Of a DNA stretch of 64,000 nucleotides, positions 44,764 through 53,778 are shown piece after piece. Each line of letters starts with the position of its first letter. Position 1 is the first letter of the stretch. Made by a program: the position numbers and the translations under genes. Location: the NCBI GenBank assembly GCA_964495885.1, contig CAZBWO010000015.1:23681-87680 (forward strand), given 5' to 3'. The notes below the pieces were generated by a model. It searched no databases, was not told the origin of the DNA, and worked only from the letters and a program-made list of their open reading frames with translations. The DNA comes from PALG01 sp964495885 (GTDB taxonomy: Bacteria > Bacteroidota > Bacteroidia > Flavobacteriales > Flavobacteriaceae).

Positions 44764-46647
44764 TTATTTTCTATGAATTTTCCTCACCCAGGTAGTTCCG
44801 TTCTTTTCAAAAACCATAAGGTAAAGTCCGCTTTGATAAGTTGAAAAGTCTAAAGATGAAGTTCCGTTTTTTACCATCAACTGTTCCAGTTTCCGCCCTT
44901 GAAGATCATAGATTTTGCAAGATAGCTCATCTACAAAATTATTTTCTAGATATACAGCTCCATCTGTAATGGTTGGAAACACTTTTAGTCTACTATGGAT
45001 TTCAACTTCGTTAGTGGAGAGCGTGCCCTCTGCTTCAGCTGGATTACCTAGTAAATACAACGCATTGTTACCATTATTTCCGTTTTTTGTAAACTCATAT
45101 ACCCTAATGGCATATTGCTTACTGGGATCCAAATTGGTTACCGTTGTTTGGTTTCCATTGCCATTGTAGACAACAAATGTGTCATCTCCTAGGTTTTCTC
45201 CACTTCCGAAGGAAGCATTCCCAGAATAATCTACCCCATCAATTGGATAAGCACTAAAAGGATAAGTATCTGTATTGTTTGTAATATCTTTCATGACCAC
45301 TACTCTGGAGGTTCCATTACCGTTTACCCAAGATACGTCCATGGTACTTGTTCCATCTCCAGCAATGCTTAAATTTTTTGCATTAACCGTAGGTGCTTCA
45401 AACAAATCAAAGTCTGGAAAGTTAGCTGTACTAGCTATGCAATTCCAGCCCATGTTGTCAAGAGCAGTCCAAAAAGCCGTCGCAGTACCATCTACCACTC
45501 TTTTATTTAACACTATTGCCCAAGTATATCCACCACTTGATCTTACCCATATACTTGCAGTACCATCAACAGCACCTGTATGCCACCAATTATTGGCTCC
45601 GTTTACAGACCACCCTTTGGCATAATTTGCATTGTTGGCAGAAGGAGTAACCATGTTAGCAATAGTTGAAGAAGATAAAATGTCTGGTTTGGTGGCAAAT
45701 CCATCTACGGCAACCAATAGTCTAACCATATCCCTTGCAGAAGCAATCCACCCTCCGTGGCCATCCATGGCATTTACAGAAAATCCGCCATATTCCCAAG
45801 GAACTGTATTTCCACTTCCGTATAAATCCAATGAAGTAAATCCATTCCCCACATATTCACCTTCCCGTTCTTTTTTATCTGTTATCAAGTTCTCCCCAAT
45901 ATACATATCGTAGATTCCCAGTGGGTGCAATATTGATTGTTGCATCCAATTTTCATAGGACATACCAGATACTTCTTCTATAATTTCACTTAACACCAAG
46001 AAGCCCATATTGGAATAATTGTAGGAAGTGCCAGGTGAAAAATTTAAGTTTTTTTCAAGTAAGTAATTGATTAAAAATTCCTCTTTCACAGGATTCGATT
46101 CTCCTTGTGATTGGGTAATATGCAAAGGAGCAATTATAGGATCGCAGCCACCAAAAAACCAAGGATATGGATTTGTGGGGTTGGGAAAACAATTAACATC
46201 TCTATTCCATCCTGCAGAATGCTCTAGCAAATGTTGAACCGTAATGTCATACACTTCACTATCCACAATCGTTGAATTAGAAAAATACCAATGATTTTCC
46301 AGCAATCCACCAACTCCAAAAACCTTATCGTTGAGGGAAATAGCCCCGTCTTCTACCATCTTCATAATTCCAATGGCAGTAATGGGTTTTGAAACACTCG
46401 CAATCCTAAACATATGATAAGGATAGGTTGGTTCTGTGGAAGCGATGTTGGCATTTCCAAAAGACCGCATGTATTTCAATTCTCCATCTTTTGCAAGCGC
46501 AATACTTACGCTAGGAATATTATGGGTAGCCATAAAGGTCTGAATCTGTGAATCACAGGAAGTCATTTCCGAAACAGGAATTCCCGTTTGTCCACTTACC
46601 GTTATATGTAATAACACAATTGTAAAAAAAAGTACCGTTGTCTTCAT
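44764..46647 (-). CDS. Secreted beta-lactamase-fold serine hydrolase with T9SS sorting domain
   Basis: A 627-residue protein: signal peptide ('MKTTVLFFTIVLLHITVSGQ'), class C beta-lactamase/esterase-type domain (about 25-400) with the nucleophile motif 'SVSK' (SxxK), 'YSNMG' (YxN) and 'HTGAVDG' (the KTG equivalent), then a fibronectin-like segment (about 410-540) and a C-terminal T9SS type A domain ('LKVFPTITDGAVYLEN', 'CKIYDLQGRKLEQLM', 'YQSGLYLMVFEKNG'). It is exported to the cell surface or medium and could be a peptidase or esterase rather than a lactamase. It is divergent from the ECF sigma gene and carries its own copy of the same promoter. Confidence 0.88.
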   Translation of the reverse strand: MKTTVLFFTIVLLHITVSGQTGIPVSEMTSCDSQIQTFMATHNIPSVSIALAKDGELKYMRSFGNANIASTEPTYPYHMFRIASVSKPITAIGIMKMVEDGAISLNDKVFGVGGLLENHWYFSNSTIVDSEVYDITVQHLLEHSAGWNRDVNCFPNPTNPYPWFFGGCDPIIAPLHITQSQGESNPVKEEFLINYLLEKNLNFSPGTSYNYSNMGFLVLSEIIEEVSGMSYENWMQQSILHPLGIYDMYIGENLITDKKEREGEYVGNGFTSLDLYGSGNTVPWEYGGFSVNAMDGHGGWIASARDMVRLLVAVDGFATKPDILSSSTIANMVTPSANNANYAKGWSVNGANNWWHTGAVDGTASIWVRSSGGYTWAIVLNKRVVDGTATAFWTALDNMGWNCIASTANFPDFDLFEAPTVNAKNLSIAGDGTSTMDVSWVNGNGTSRVVVMKDITNNTDTYPFSAYPIDGVDYSGNASFGSGENLGDDTFVVYNGNGNQTTVTNLDPSKQYAIRVYEFTKNGNNGNNALYLLGNPAEAEGTLSTNEVEIHSRLKVFPTITDGAVYLENNFVDELSCKIYDLQGRKLEQLMVKNGTSSLDFSTYQSGLYLMVFEKNGTTWVRKIHRK

Positions 46648-46674
46648 AAGAAATTTTTAGATGGTTATTTCATA

Positions 46675-46703
46675 TACATCGAGACCTATTTGAAATGTCA
46701 TCA
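46675..46703 (-). promoter_or_regulatory. Predicted ECF promoter, copy 1 (beta-lactamase-fold gene)
   Basis: On the minus strand: TGATGACATTTCA (46703-46691), 8 bases, TCGATGTA (46682-46675). The spacing is identical to four other copies in this window. The predicted start near 46668 leaves a leader of about 20 bases to the ATG at 46647. The -35 part faces the -35 part of copy 2 as an inverted repeat with 9 bases between. Confidence 0.7.
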
Positions 46704-46712
46704 AAAAATTAG

Positions 46713-46741
46713 TGATGACATTTTAAAAACAATTCGATATA
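46713..46741 (+). promoter_or_regulatory. Predicted ECF promoter, copy 2 (sigma factor autoregulation)
   Basis: TGATGACATTTTA (46713-46725), 8 bases, TCGATATA (46734-46741), 62 bases before the ECF sigma ATG. Same spacing as the other four copies, which indicates positive autoregulation of the sigma operon. Confidence 0.7.
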
Positions 46742-46803
46742 TATAACAGAACCGAATATTAATTGAATTTTACTATCTTCCCTATCTACATTTAGATGGG
46801 GCA

Positions 46804-47364
46804 ATGACAGAATTCAAAAACCAGCTTCAACTTGTTTCGGCGATTGAATCAAACAATGAAGCTGTGCTAAAAAAATTATACCAAGGCAACTACCCAAGGG
46901 TAGAAGCTTATATCTTAAAAAACAGTGGAACCATGCCCCAAGCAAAGGACATCTACCAAGAAGCATTTTTAGCCGTATGGCAAAATATTAAAAAAGGAGC
47001 CTTCCAGCCACAAAATGAAAGTGCACTTCAAGGATATCTTTTTCAAATAGCGAAGAATAAGTGGACAGATTTCCTTAGATCTGCTTCTTTTAAAAAGACA
47101 GTACATACAGATGACTTTTTTAGCCTAACGGAAGAAACAAGCGGTATTGAAGAAGCTACAACTAAAGAAGCCCAATTACAGCAGGCCATGAAAGCATTTA
47201 CCAAATTGGGAAAAGAATGCAAACAGTTACTTTCGGCATTTTACTTTCAACATCAATCGTTACGTGAAATCGCCGAAACCTTCAAGATTGGGGAAGCTTC
47301 GGCCCGCAACAAAAAATACCGTTGTATGCAGCAACTGAAAGAATGGGCAAATCAAGAACAATAA
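46804..47364 (+). CDS. ECF-family RNA polymerase sigma factor
   Basis: A 186-residue sigma-70-family protein with only regions 2 and 4. Region 2: 'AKDIYQEAFLAVWQNIKKG' and 'LFQIAKNKWTDFLRS'. Region 4: 'LLSAFYFQHQSLREIAETFKIGEASARNKKYRCMQQL' (read in parts), a helix-turn-helix that binds the -35 element. It directs polymerase to extracytoplasmic-stress-type promoters. The membrane anti-sigma-like gene starts directly after its TAA (no gap). The five shared promoters in this window, one before its own gene, are its probable targets. Confidence 0.9.
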   Translation: MTEFKNQLQLVSAIESNNEAVLKKLYQGNYPRVEAYILKNSGTMPQAKDIYQEAFLAVWQNIKKGAFQPQNESALQGYLFQIAKNKWTDFLRSASFKKTVHTDDFFSLTEETSGIEEATTKEAQLQQAMKAFTKLGKECKQLLSAFYFQHQSLREIAETFKIGEASARNKKYRCMQQLKEWANQEQ

Positions 47365-48120
47365 ATGAAAGAGCCGCAACACATATCACCTGAACTCCTA
47401 GAGAAAGTAGAACAATACTCCCAAGGCAAACTACCTGCTTTGGAACGACAGGAATTTGAATCGCAAATGGAAAAGGACCTTGGATTGGCCCAACAAGTTA
47501 GGGACATTCAAACCTTACTCCTAGGGATCGAATCAGCTACACTAAAAGAAAAAATGGAAGAATTCCACCAAAGTATGGCATCCCGAACAGTGCCTGCTAG
47601 ACAATTGTCCAACAGACCTTCCAAAAAATATATTTGGATTGGAATAGCGGCCTCGGTCCTTATCACCATCGGATTATTTTGGGCAACACAGCAGAAACCC
47701 TTAAACGAAGCTTTATACCAAACCTACTTTCAACCAGATCCCGGGCTGCCTACCACGATGAGCACCACCAACCAATATGATTTTTACGAAGGCATGGTGA
47801 GCTACAAACAAGGACAATATCAAGAAGCCATTACTGCTTGGGAATCGCTTTGGAAAGAACATCCTTCCAATGATACCCTCCAATATTTTTTGGGGTCTGC
47901 CTATCTCGCTACAGACCAATATACCCAAGCACTTCCGTTTTTAACGGAAGTTTCCAAAAACCAAGAAAGTTATTTTAAGGAAGAGGCTAATTATTACCGC
48001 GGATTGATTTTTCTGAAGCAAAATCAATGGCAAAAAACCATGGAAATTTTGGAAGAACATCCTTCTAAGAAAGGGCAAGCTTTACTTAAAGAGCTAAAAG
48101 ATGCGTATGAAAATCCATAA
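47365..48120 (+). CDS. Membrane anti-sigma-like protein with periplasmic TPRs
   Basis: A 251-residue protein. A cytoplasmic N-terminal helical domain ('SPELLEKVEQYSQGKLPALERQEFESQM'-type, about 8-75) resembles the sigma-binding part of Bacteroidota anti-sigma factors without the zinc motif. One membrane helix ('KYIWIGIAASVLITIGLFWA', about 88-107) follows, then two or three TPR units in the periplasm ('YEGMVSYKQGQYQEAITAWES', 'QYFLGSAYLATDQYTQALPFL'). It sits between the sigma factor (0-base gap) and the CHAT gene (20-base overlap). The inferred job is to hold the sigma factor until a periplasmic TPR partner, perhaps the CHAT protein, signals. Confidence 0.75.
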   Translation: MKEPQHISPELLEKVEQYSQGKLPALERQEFESQMEKDLGLAQQVRDIQTLLLGIESATLKEKMEEFHQSMASRTVPARQLSNRPSKKYIWIGIAASVLITIGLFWATQQKPLNEALYQTYFQPDPGLPTTMSTTNQYDFYEGMVSYKQGQYQEAITAWESLWKEHPSNDTLQYFLGSAYLATDQYTQALPFLTEVSKNQESYFKEEANYYRGLIFLKQNQWQKTMEILEEHPSKKGQALLKELKDAYENP

Positions 48121-51100
48121 GAAATTATTCATAGGCCTTATATTGGCAATTTTATATGGAAACATAGGGTCTTCCCAAACCAATGATACCTTACAAGGAA
48201 TACCTAAACTAAGGCAACTCATCAAACAAAAAAAAGTTTCCGAAGCAAAATCTGAATTAAACCAGCAAATAGATCAATTAAAAAAACAGGAGCATTGGGA
48301 CAGCCTAGCGCGTTATGTAGAGTTTGTTGGAAGTTACGCCCTATCTCAAAATAATTGGGAAATAGCCCTTCAAAAAACCACGCTCTTCGTAGAAGAATTA
48401 GCGGCACTTAACCTCCCAGATGTTTCCAAATATGCCTACAAGGAACTGGCTTGGGTGCAAGATGAGGCCGGTAGGCCAGACCTTAGCCTGAAGTCTTTGG
48501 AGATCGCTTTGGAAGCAGCCAAAAAAGGAGACCCTAACAAACCCCCAAAAGAAGAAGACATGGTCTATAATATGGGGTATTATGCATCTGCCAAGGGAGA
48601 CTACCTGCTCGCTAAAAAGATGTATAAAAAAAGTTTGGATTACTATAAAAAAGAGGGTGCACCAGATTATGTATCCTATCAACAAGTATACAATGCGCTG
48701 GGTGGCATCATGTGGATGGAAGGAAAAATGGACAGCTGTAATTACTATTTTCAACAATCCCTGGAAGCACTAAAAAAAACAGAAGACAACCCTGCCAATA
48801 GATACTACAGACCCGGATTGGTTAGAATGAACATGGCTGTAGTTTCCAATATGCTGGGAAGAAATGATGAAGCGATTTCCTTTTCCGAAGAAGCCATTAA
48901 CAACTATAATCAATTTATCAAACATTCCGTAGATGAGCAAAAAATAAATGAAGCCAAAGCCAGTAAGGCAATAGCTATGGAAAACTTGGCGGTATTCTAT
49001 AACACCATTGGGGAATTTACCAAAGCAGAGCGGTTGATTGACTATACCTACCAACAAAAATTAAAAGACAAAAGCAATAATGATCCCAGTGTCATCATCT
49101 CCAAAATACTACTAACCCAGGCCAAACTCAATACCAGGGATATGGAAGGAGCGCAAAAGCTTATAGAGGAAGTGTTACAGCAACTGGAAAATCATCCAGG
49201 TTTTGATTCCTATTGGAGGGGAACGGCTTATGCCGCTCAAGCAAAAATTCATGAGTTTTTTAACAAGCCCAAGGAAGCGGAAATACACTATGGTCTTTCT
49301 GAAGCGTCCTACCAAAAAGCTCTTGGAGGAGGGTTCAACAATGATATTATTTCAAACTTTCGGGATATGGCCCTTTTCTATGCCAAAAACAACCGTCCCG
49401 ATAAAGCCATCCAAATTGCGCAAAATATTTATAAGGAATCCCAAAAAGAAGAGCTAAAAGGGAGCCCCGTAGAATGGAGTTATAAACTTACCCTAGCAGA
49501 GACGTATTTCTTACTCAACGACTTCAAAAATGCTGAAAAAATAAGCAAGGAAATCTTAGATCTATATCCTGAAATTAATTTGGAAAAGGCCACGAACACC
49601 GATGCAATAGTTGCTACCCTTAGCATGCCGCAAGCCATTATGCTGCATACCAAATCTACACTGGCACAAGACCCTCAACCCACTAATAAAACATTAGACA
49701 TCGCCTTAGCACAATTACAAAAAGCATTGCAAATCCTTGAATTCCGGAATAGTTTTATCAAAAACTACGAAGACACACAACAACTCATTGCGCAAAACCA
49801 AGACATCATTGAACTGGCAAAATCTATCAATAGCAAACTCTACCAACGTACCCAAAAAGAACGCTATTTAGACGCCATAATCAACCTGCACGAGTCCAGT
49901 GTTTACAACCGAATTAGGGCACGGTTAAACCTTCGGAAAAACATTCAGTTTTCAAATATGCCCAAAGAAATCCTAGTTCAAGAAAACAAACTAAGGGAAG
50001 CACTAAGCAAATCATTGGAACAAAACGATGCACAAAGCTTTCAAAAGTTTATGGATTTAAATAACGAATGGGATATATTTCTTCAAAAACTAAAAAAGGA
50101 CTACCCCAACTATTTCCAAATGCGATACGCATCGCTCCTATCTCAACCTATTTCCTATTTCGAAAACCTTCCGGAGAATACCACCTGGATACGATACCTT
50201 TTTATTGAAAAAGAACTCTACGCGATCATAATAAATGAGGAAGGTAAAAAACTAATCCCATTACCAACCAAAGAGCTTTCCAATACTTTAGAACAACTTC
50301 GGCAAGAACAATTTGATGTTTTAGAAATTAGTGCGTCGCTAACAAAACTGTATGATCTGCTCTGGAAACCTTTAGAGGCATCTCTCAATACAGAGAAAAT
50401 AGTCATTTTCCCAGATGGTCCCCTCTATAACCTAAGTTTCGAAATGCTTACTTCCCAACCTATTGAAAACTTTGAAGATTTCAATCAATACAGTCTTTTA
50501 AACAAGTATACCTTTTCGTATAATTTCAGTCTGTTTCTCACCCAAACTGCTCCAGAACCTGCTTTTTTTAATAAAAATTTTATAGGATTTGCTCCTTCAT
50601 TTACTTCGGAAATGAAAGAACGGTACCGTATGACGATTGTAGATTCTTCTGCCACCGACAAAACCTACCTTACACTGCTTCCGCAGCCTTTCAGTAAAGA
50701 ACTTATTGAAAACTTTGAAAAATCCTTTAATGGAAAAGCCTTTTACAATGAAAAAGCTTCCAAACAGGTTTTTCTAAACAACGCCAAGGAATACAAAATC
50801 ATCCATATTGGTACTCACGCCGAATCCAATAACGTAAACCCAGAGCTCTCCCGATTGGTTTTTGCGAAGCAACTGGATAGTACCAGCTCCCAAGACAATT
50901 ACCTCTATACCTACGAAATCTACAACTATGATTTAAGTGCAGACTTAGCCGTACTTACGGCCTGCGAAACAGGAAAACCTGGTTACCAACCTGGGGAAGG
51001 AATGATCTCCCTCGCACATGCATTTACCTACGCAGGTAGTGAAAGTATCTTAACTAGCCTTTGGGAAATTGATGAAAAATCAAGTGCCGAAATCGTTGGC

Positions 51101-51337
51101 TATTTCTACAAACACCTTCAAGAAGGACTCCCAAAAGATGAGGCACTTAAAAAAGCAAAACAAACCTATTTGTCACAAGCGCAAGGCAGGAGCCTCGCTC
51201 CACAATATTGGGCAGGACTGGTACTCATGGGAGACACGACTGCCATTCCAATCTCAAGCTCCCCTTCCTATCTTTGGTGGGTGGGCATCGCACTCATTGC
51301 ATTGCTTCTTTGGTTTTTTCTTCGGAAACGTTTCTAG
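48101..51337 (+). CDS. Periplasmic TPR-CHAT caspase-like protease, tail-anchored
   Basis: A 1078-residue protein (ATG at 48107 is an equally good start). Order: signal peptide ('MKIHKKLFIGLILAILYGNIGSSQ'-type, read in parts), about 12 TPR/helical repeats (60-560), a linker, a CHAT protease domain (about 700-1045), and a C-terminal helix with basic tail ('WVGIALIALLLWFF', then LRKRF). The caspase-like dyad is His in 'IIHIGTHAESN' and Cys in 'LTACETGKPGYQPGEG', both intact. The signal peptide places the protease in the periplasm, unlike most studied CHAT proteins, which are cytoplasmic. It overlaps the anti-sigma-like gene by 20 bases. Substrate unknown. Confidence 0.88.
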   Translation: MRMKIHKKLFIGLILAILYGNIGSSQTNDTLQGIPKLRQLIKQKKVSEAKSELNQQIDQLKKQEHWDSLARYVEFVGSYALSQNNWEIALQKTTLFVEELAALNLPDVSKYAYKELAWVQDEAGRPDLSLKSLEIALEAAKKGDPNKPPKEEDMVYNMGYYASAKGDYLLAKKMYKKSLDYYKKEGAPDYVSYQQVYNALGGIMWMEGKMDSCNYYFQQSLEALKKTEDNPANRYYRPGLVRMNMAVVSNMLGRNDEAISFSEEAINNYNQFIKHSVDEQKINEAKASKAIAMENLAVFYNTIGEFTKAERLIDYTYQQKLKDKSNNDPSVIISKILLTQAKLNTRDMEGAQKLIEEVLQQLENHPGFDSYWRGTAYAAQAKIHEFFNKPKEAEIHYGLSEASYQKALGGGFNNDIISNFRDMALFYAKNNRPDKAIQIAQNIYKESQKEELKGSPVEWSYKLTLAETYFLLNDFKNAEKISKEILDLYPEINLEKATNTDAIVATLSMPQAIMLHTKSTLAQDPQPTNKTLDIALAQLQKALQILEFRNSFIKNYEDTQQLIAQNQDIIELAKSINSKLYQRTQKERYLDAIINLHESSVYNRIRARLNLRKNIQFSNMPKEILVQENKLREALSKSLEQNDAQSFQKFMDLNNEWDIFLQKLKKDYPNYFQMRYASLLSQPISYFENLPENTTWIRYLFIEKELYAIIINEEGKKLIPLPTKELSNTLEQLRQEQFDVLEISASLTKLYDLLWKPLEASLNTEKIVIFPDGPLYNLSFEMLTSQPIENFEDFNQYSLLNKYTFSYNFSLFLTQTAPEPAFFNKNFIGFAPSFTSEMKERYRMTIVDSSATDKTYLTLLPQPFSKELIENFEKSFNGKAFYNEKASKQVFLNNAKEYKIIHIGTHAESNNVNPELSRLVFAKQLDSTSSQDNYLYTYEIYNYDLSADLAVLTACETGKPGYQPGEGMISLAHAFTYAGSESILTSLWEIDEKSSAEIVGYFYKHLQEGLPKDEALKKAKQTYLSQAQGRSLAPQYWAGLVLMGDTTAIPISSSPSYLWWVGIALIALLLWFFLRKRF

Positions 51338-51343
51338 TTTTTT

Positions 51344-51372
51344 TGATGACATTTTACAGTTGCTTCGATGTA
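51344..51372 (+). promoter_or_regulatory. Predicted ECF promoter, copy 3, with conserved leader
   Basis: TGATGACATTTTA (51344-51356), 8 bases, TCGATGTA (51365-51372), starting 6 bases after the CHAT stop. The following 90 bases to the ATG at 51463 are nearly the same as behind copies 4 and 5, including an AAGTG/CACTT hairpin with a C-rich loop (51379-51399). Confidence 0.7.
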
Positions 51373-51425
51373 CTACTGAAGTGACCCCCCAATCCACTTA
51401 ACTTTTTTTACCCGAAACAAAGAAC

Positions 51426-51458
51426 ATGACATTCCTACTTGTGCTTTTAAAAAAATAG
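51426..51458 (+). CDS. Putative leader peptide, copy A
   Basis: A ten-codon frame, MTFLLVLLKK, ending TAG four bases before the adhesin ATG. The first eight residues are the same in the three leaders of this family despite synonymous base changes. Whether it is translated is not known. Confidence 0.35.
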   Translation: MTFLLVLLKK

Positions 51459-51462
51459 AAGT

Positions 51463-52182
51463 ATGAAGAATATAACCTATGTCATATTGCTTGTTTACTA
51501 TGTTAGTTTTGCTCAAGTAGGAATCAATACCACCACTCCAAGGGGCGCCTTGGAAATCTCATCTGCTTCCAATGGGGGTGTAGTAGTACCACAATATGCT
51601 TTAACGGCTTCCAATGACATTACTACCGTTTCAAATCCGCAAGGAGGCAGCCTTGCAGAAGGGACCTTAATTTACAATACAGCCACCGTTACTGGCTTAA
51701 ATAATATTACTCCCGGATTTCTTTATTGGAATGGTGCAAGATGGACAGCCATAAATGGGGGCAAAGACCGCACACAAATAATGCTGCGAAGATTAACCAA
51801 TTCAACCATTGTGACTTCTGGTAGTTTTAATTTCCCTCAAGAAGTGTTCAATAACATCACCGGAACATCTTACGCTAGCAATACCATTACTCTCCCAACT
51901 GGTATATATAGCATAGAATCTAATCTCATGACGGCAGACCAGTATGTGATTTCTTGGGATGTGCTATTAGATGGAGTGACCATTGACGGGGTAGGCGGAA
52001 GTACCAGTAATTATAATTATAGCTCCAATATCGGTTATTCCCCTCTAGTGAGTGTTTTTGAAATTACCGCTGCCACGGGAGACCTTACTTTTGAAGTGAC
52101 CTCTTATGAACGTGCGAGCCCTGCTGTAAATCCAACTATTATTCCGAGTAGATGTTTTGTGAAAATTGAAAAAATAAATTAA
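51463..52182 (+). CDS. Secreted adhesin-like protein with jelly-roll-type C-terminal domain
   Basis: A 239-residue protein with a signal peptide ('MKNITYVILLVYYVSFA') and the shared mature start 'QVGINTTTPRGALEISSAS'. After 'LYWNGARWTAING' the C-terminal half ('SGSFNFPQEVFNN', 'TITLPTGIYSIESNLM', 'VLLDGVTIDGVGG', 'GDLTFEVTSYER') has the strand pattern of a C1q/TNF-like jelly roll, which often forms trimers. It is the shortest member of the adhesin family and has no S74 domain or T9SS sorting domain. It is transcribed alone from ECF promoter copy 3. Confidence 0.75.
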   Translation: MKNITYVILLVYYVSFAQVGINTTTPRGALEISSASNGGVVVPQYALTASNDITTVSNPQGGSLAEGTLIYNTATVTGLNNITPGFLYWNGARWTAINGGKDRTQIMLRRLTNSTIVTSGSFNFPQEVFNNITGTSYASNTITLPTGIYSIESNLMTADQYVISWDVLLDGVTIDGVGGSTSNYNYSSNIGYSPLVSVFEITAATGDLTFEVTSYERASPAVNPTIIPSRCFVKIEKIN

Positions 52183-52189
52183 AAACGTT

Positions 52190-52218
52190 TGATGACATTT
52201 TACGGTTGCTCCGATGTA
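52190..52218 (+). promoter_or_regulatory. Predicted ECF promoter, copy 4, with conserved leader
   Basis: TGATGACATTTTA (52190-52202), 8 bases, CCGATGTA (52211-52218), 8 bases after the previous stop. The leader to the ATG at 52305 carries the same hairpin (52225-52244); here one stem pair changes to G-U, preserving pairing. Confidence 0.7.
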
Positions 52219-52269
52219 CGATTGAAGTGACCCCCAATCCGCTTCCTTTTTTTGCCCAAAATCAAGAAT

Positions 52270-52308
52270 ATGACTTTCCTACTTGTGCTTCTAAATGAAG
52301 TAATATGA
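52270..52308 (+). CDS. Putative leader peptide, copy B
   Basis: A 12-codon frame, MTFLLVLLNEVI, whose TGA overlaps the main ATG as ATGA, so translation of the adhesin could depend on it. Confidence 0.4.
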   Translation: MTFLLVLLNEVI

Positions 52309-53777
52309 AAAAACCTTTTTATATCCTGCTGCTTATTTCCTACAGTAGTATAGCACAAGTAGGTATTGGGACGACAACCCCACAGGCAATTCTGGATGTG
52401 CAAAGCAGCAACCCCGCCAATCCTTCAAGTACAGATGGGATATTAATTCCTAGGGTTTCAGATTTTCCCGCTACTGCCCCCGGGGCAAACCAAAATGGAA
52501 TGCTCATTTTTCTAGATACTCAAGTAGGTATTAATAAACCTAACTTCTATTACTGGGATCATCCCAATAGCAAATGGGAAGAAATTGGCAATACGCTTGA
52601 TGAAGCCTATGACCAAGATGGTGCTGGAGTTGGTAAAACCATTACGGCAGATAGTGGCGGCGTCTTAATACAAGGGACAGATGGTCTGCAGGTAACAGGA
52701 ACCCACGGAAGTGGTGCTACACTCTCCCTAAGCGGTGCGGGTACCAAAATGTTCTTCTATCCCAGAAAATCAGCTTTTCGGGCGGGAGGAGTCTCTGGAA
52801 ACCAATGGGACGATAGCAATATCGGGGATTATTCTACTGCCTTTGGGTACAATACCATCGCAAGTGGTGTATATTCCTTTGCTTCAGGATACCAAAGTAC
52901 GGCTAGTGGGGAGAATAGTGTTGCAATCTCCAATGCCACAGCAACCGGTTTAAATGCAGTAGCCATTGGAGATAATTCCAATGCATTGGCAGACAATACA
53001 GTCGCTATCAAAGGAGATGCCACCGTAGATAATGCCATAGCCATTGGAGGAACAGCCTCTGGAACCAATAGCATCGCAATTGGAGGAATTGCAACAGAAG
53101 ATAATACGATTGCCTTGTTAGGAGGAAGTGCATTGGGTGAAAATTCATTTGCCTTTGCAGGAACAGCCGAAGCAGACAATTCATTCTCTTTTGGAGGAAC
53201 AGCCGAAGCAGAATATAGTATTTCATTTTTGGGTGGAGAAGCAAAATCCTATGGAGAAATCGCCATGGGTAGCTATGGACAAAGCTATACGCCCAGTTCA
53301 ACAAACAGTTTTGTAGGAACCGACAGACTTTTTAGTTTGGCAAATGGATACAATGATTTCCCAAGTGGTTATGTATATTCAAATGCAATGATCATTTTAA
53401 AAAATGGCAACGTAGGGTTTTCAATAGATGATCCAGAGGTCAACCTTCATATTGGTGGGGCCTTTGCACTAGAGCAAGGACAGTATACAAGTGTTACCAC
53501 AGACAACCAAACCATTACCATAGGTGATTCTTCCCATGTCTTGCTTACTTCAAACAACACTACCCCAACAAACCGTACCATCACCCTTACAGATGGCATG
53601 ACACCTGGCCAATTGCTAATTATCGTTATGGGAGGGCTTTCATATCGAGGGGTAGAACTGGAAGACGGGACAGCCAATGTGAATCTTCAGCAGACCCGGG
53701 AATTATATGGAGGGGATACCCTTACCCTTATCTGGAATGGCACCACATGGTTAGAAACAAATTATTCAGATAATTAG
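52305..53777 (+). CDS. Secreted YadA-head-like repeat protein
   Basis: A 490-residue protein: signal peptide ('MKKPFYILLLISYSSIA'), mature start 'QVGIGTTTPQAILDVQSSN', an entry domain with 'YYWDHPNSKWEEIGNTLDEAYDQDGAG', then about ten 14-residue left-handed beta-roll repeats of the YadA head type ('SGENSVAISNATATGLNAVAIGDN', 'GTNSIAIGGIATEDNTIALLGG', read in parts). The C-terminal 110 residues ('LHIGGAF' to 'DTLTLIWNGTTWLET') match the end of the next protein. It is the first gene of a two-gene transcript from ECF promoter copy 4. No membrane anchor or sorting domain is visible. Confidence 0.8.
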   Translation: MKKPFYILLLISYSSIAQVGIGTTTPQAILDVQSSNPANPSSTDGILIPRVSDFPATAPGANQNGMLIFLDTQVGINKPNFYYWDHPNSKWEEIGNTLDEAYDQDGAGVGKTITADSGGVLIQGTDGLQVTGTHGSGATLSLSGAGTKMFFYPRKSAFRAGGVSGNQWDDSNIGDYSTAFGYNTIASGVYSFASGYQSTASGENSVAISNATATGLNAVAIGDNSNALADNTVAIKGDATVDNAIAIGGTASGTNSIAIGGIATEDNTIALLGGSALGENSFAFAGTAEADNSFSFGGTAEAEYSISFLGGEAKSYGEIAMGSYGQSYTPSSTNSFVGTDRLFSLANGYNDFPSGYVYSNAMIILKNGNVGFSIDDPEVNLHIGGAFALEQGQYTSVTTDNQTITIGDSSHVLLTSNNTTPTNRTITLTDGMTPGQLLIIVMGGLSYRGVELEDGTANVNLQQTRELYGGDTLTLIWNGTTWLETNYSDN

Positions 53778-53778
53778 A

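Noticed and set aside
44764..46647. Antibiotic-resistance beta-lactamase
   Set aside because: The motifs are of the broad class C/esterase group and the protein has extra surface domains and a T9SS tail; nothing indicates lactam hydrolysis.
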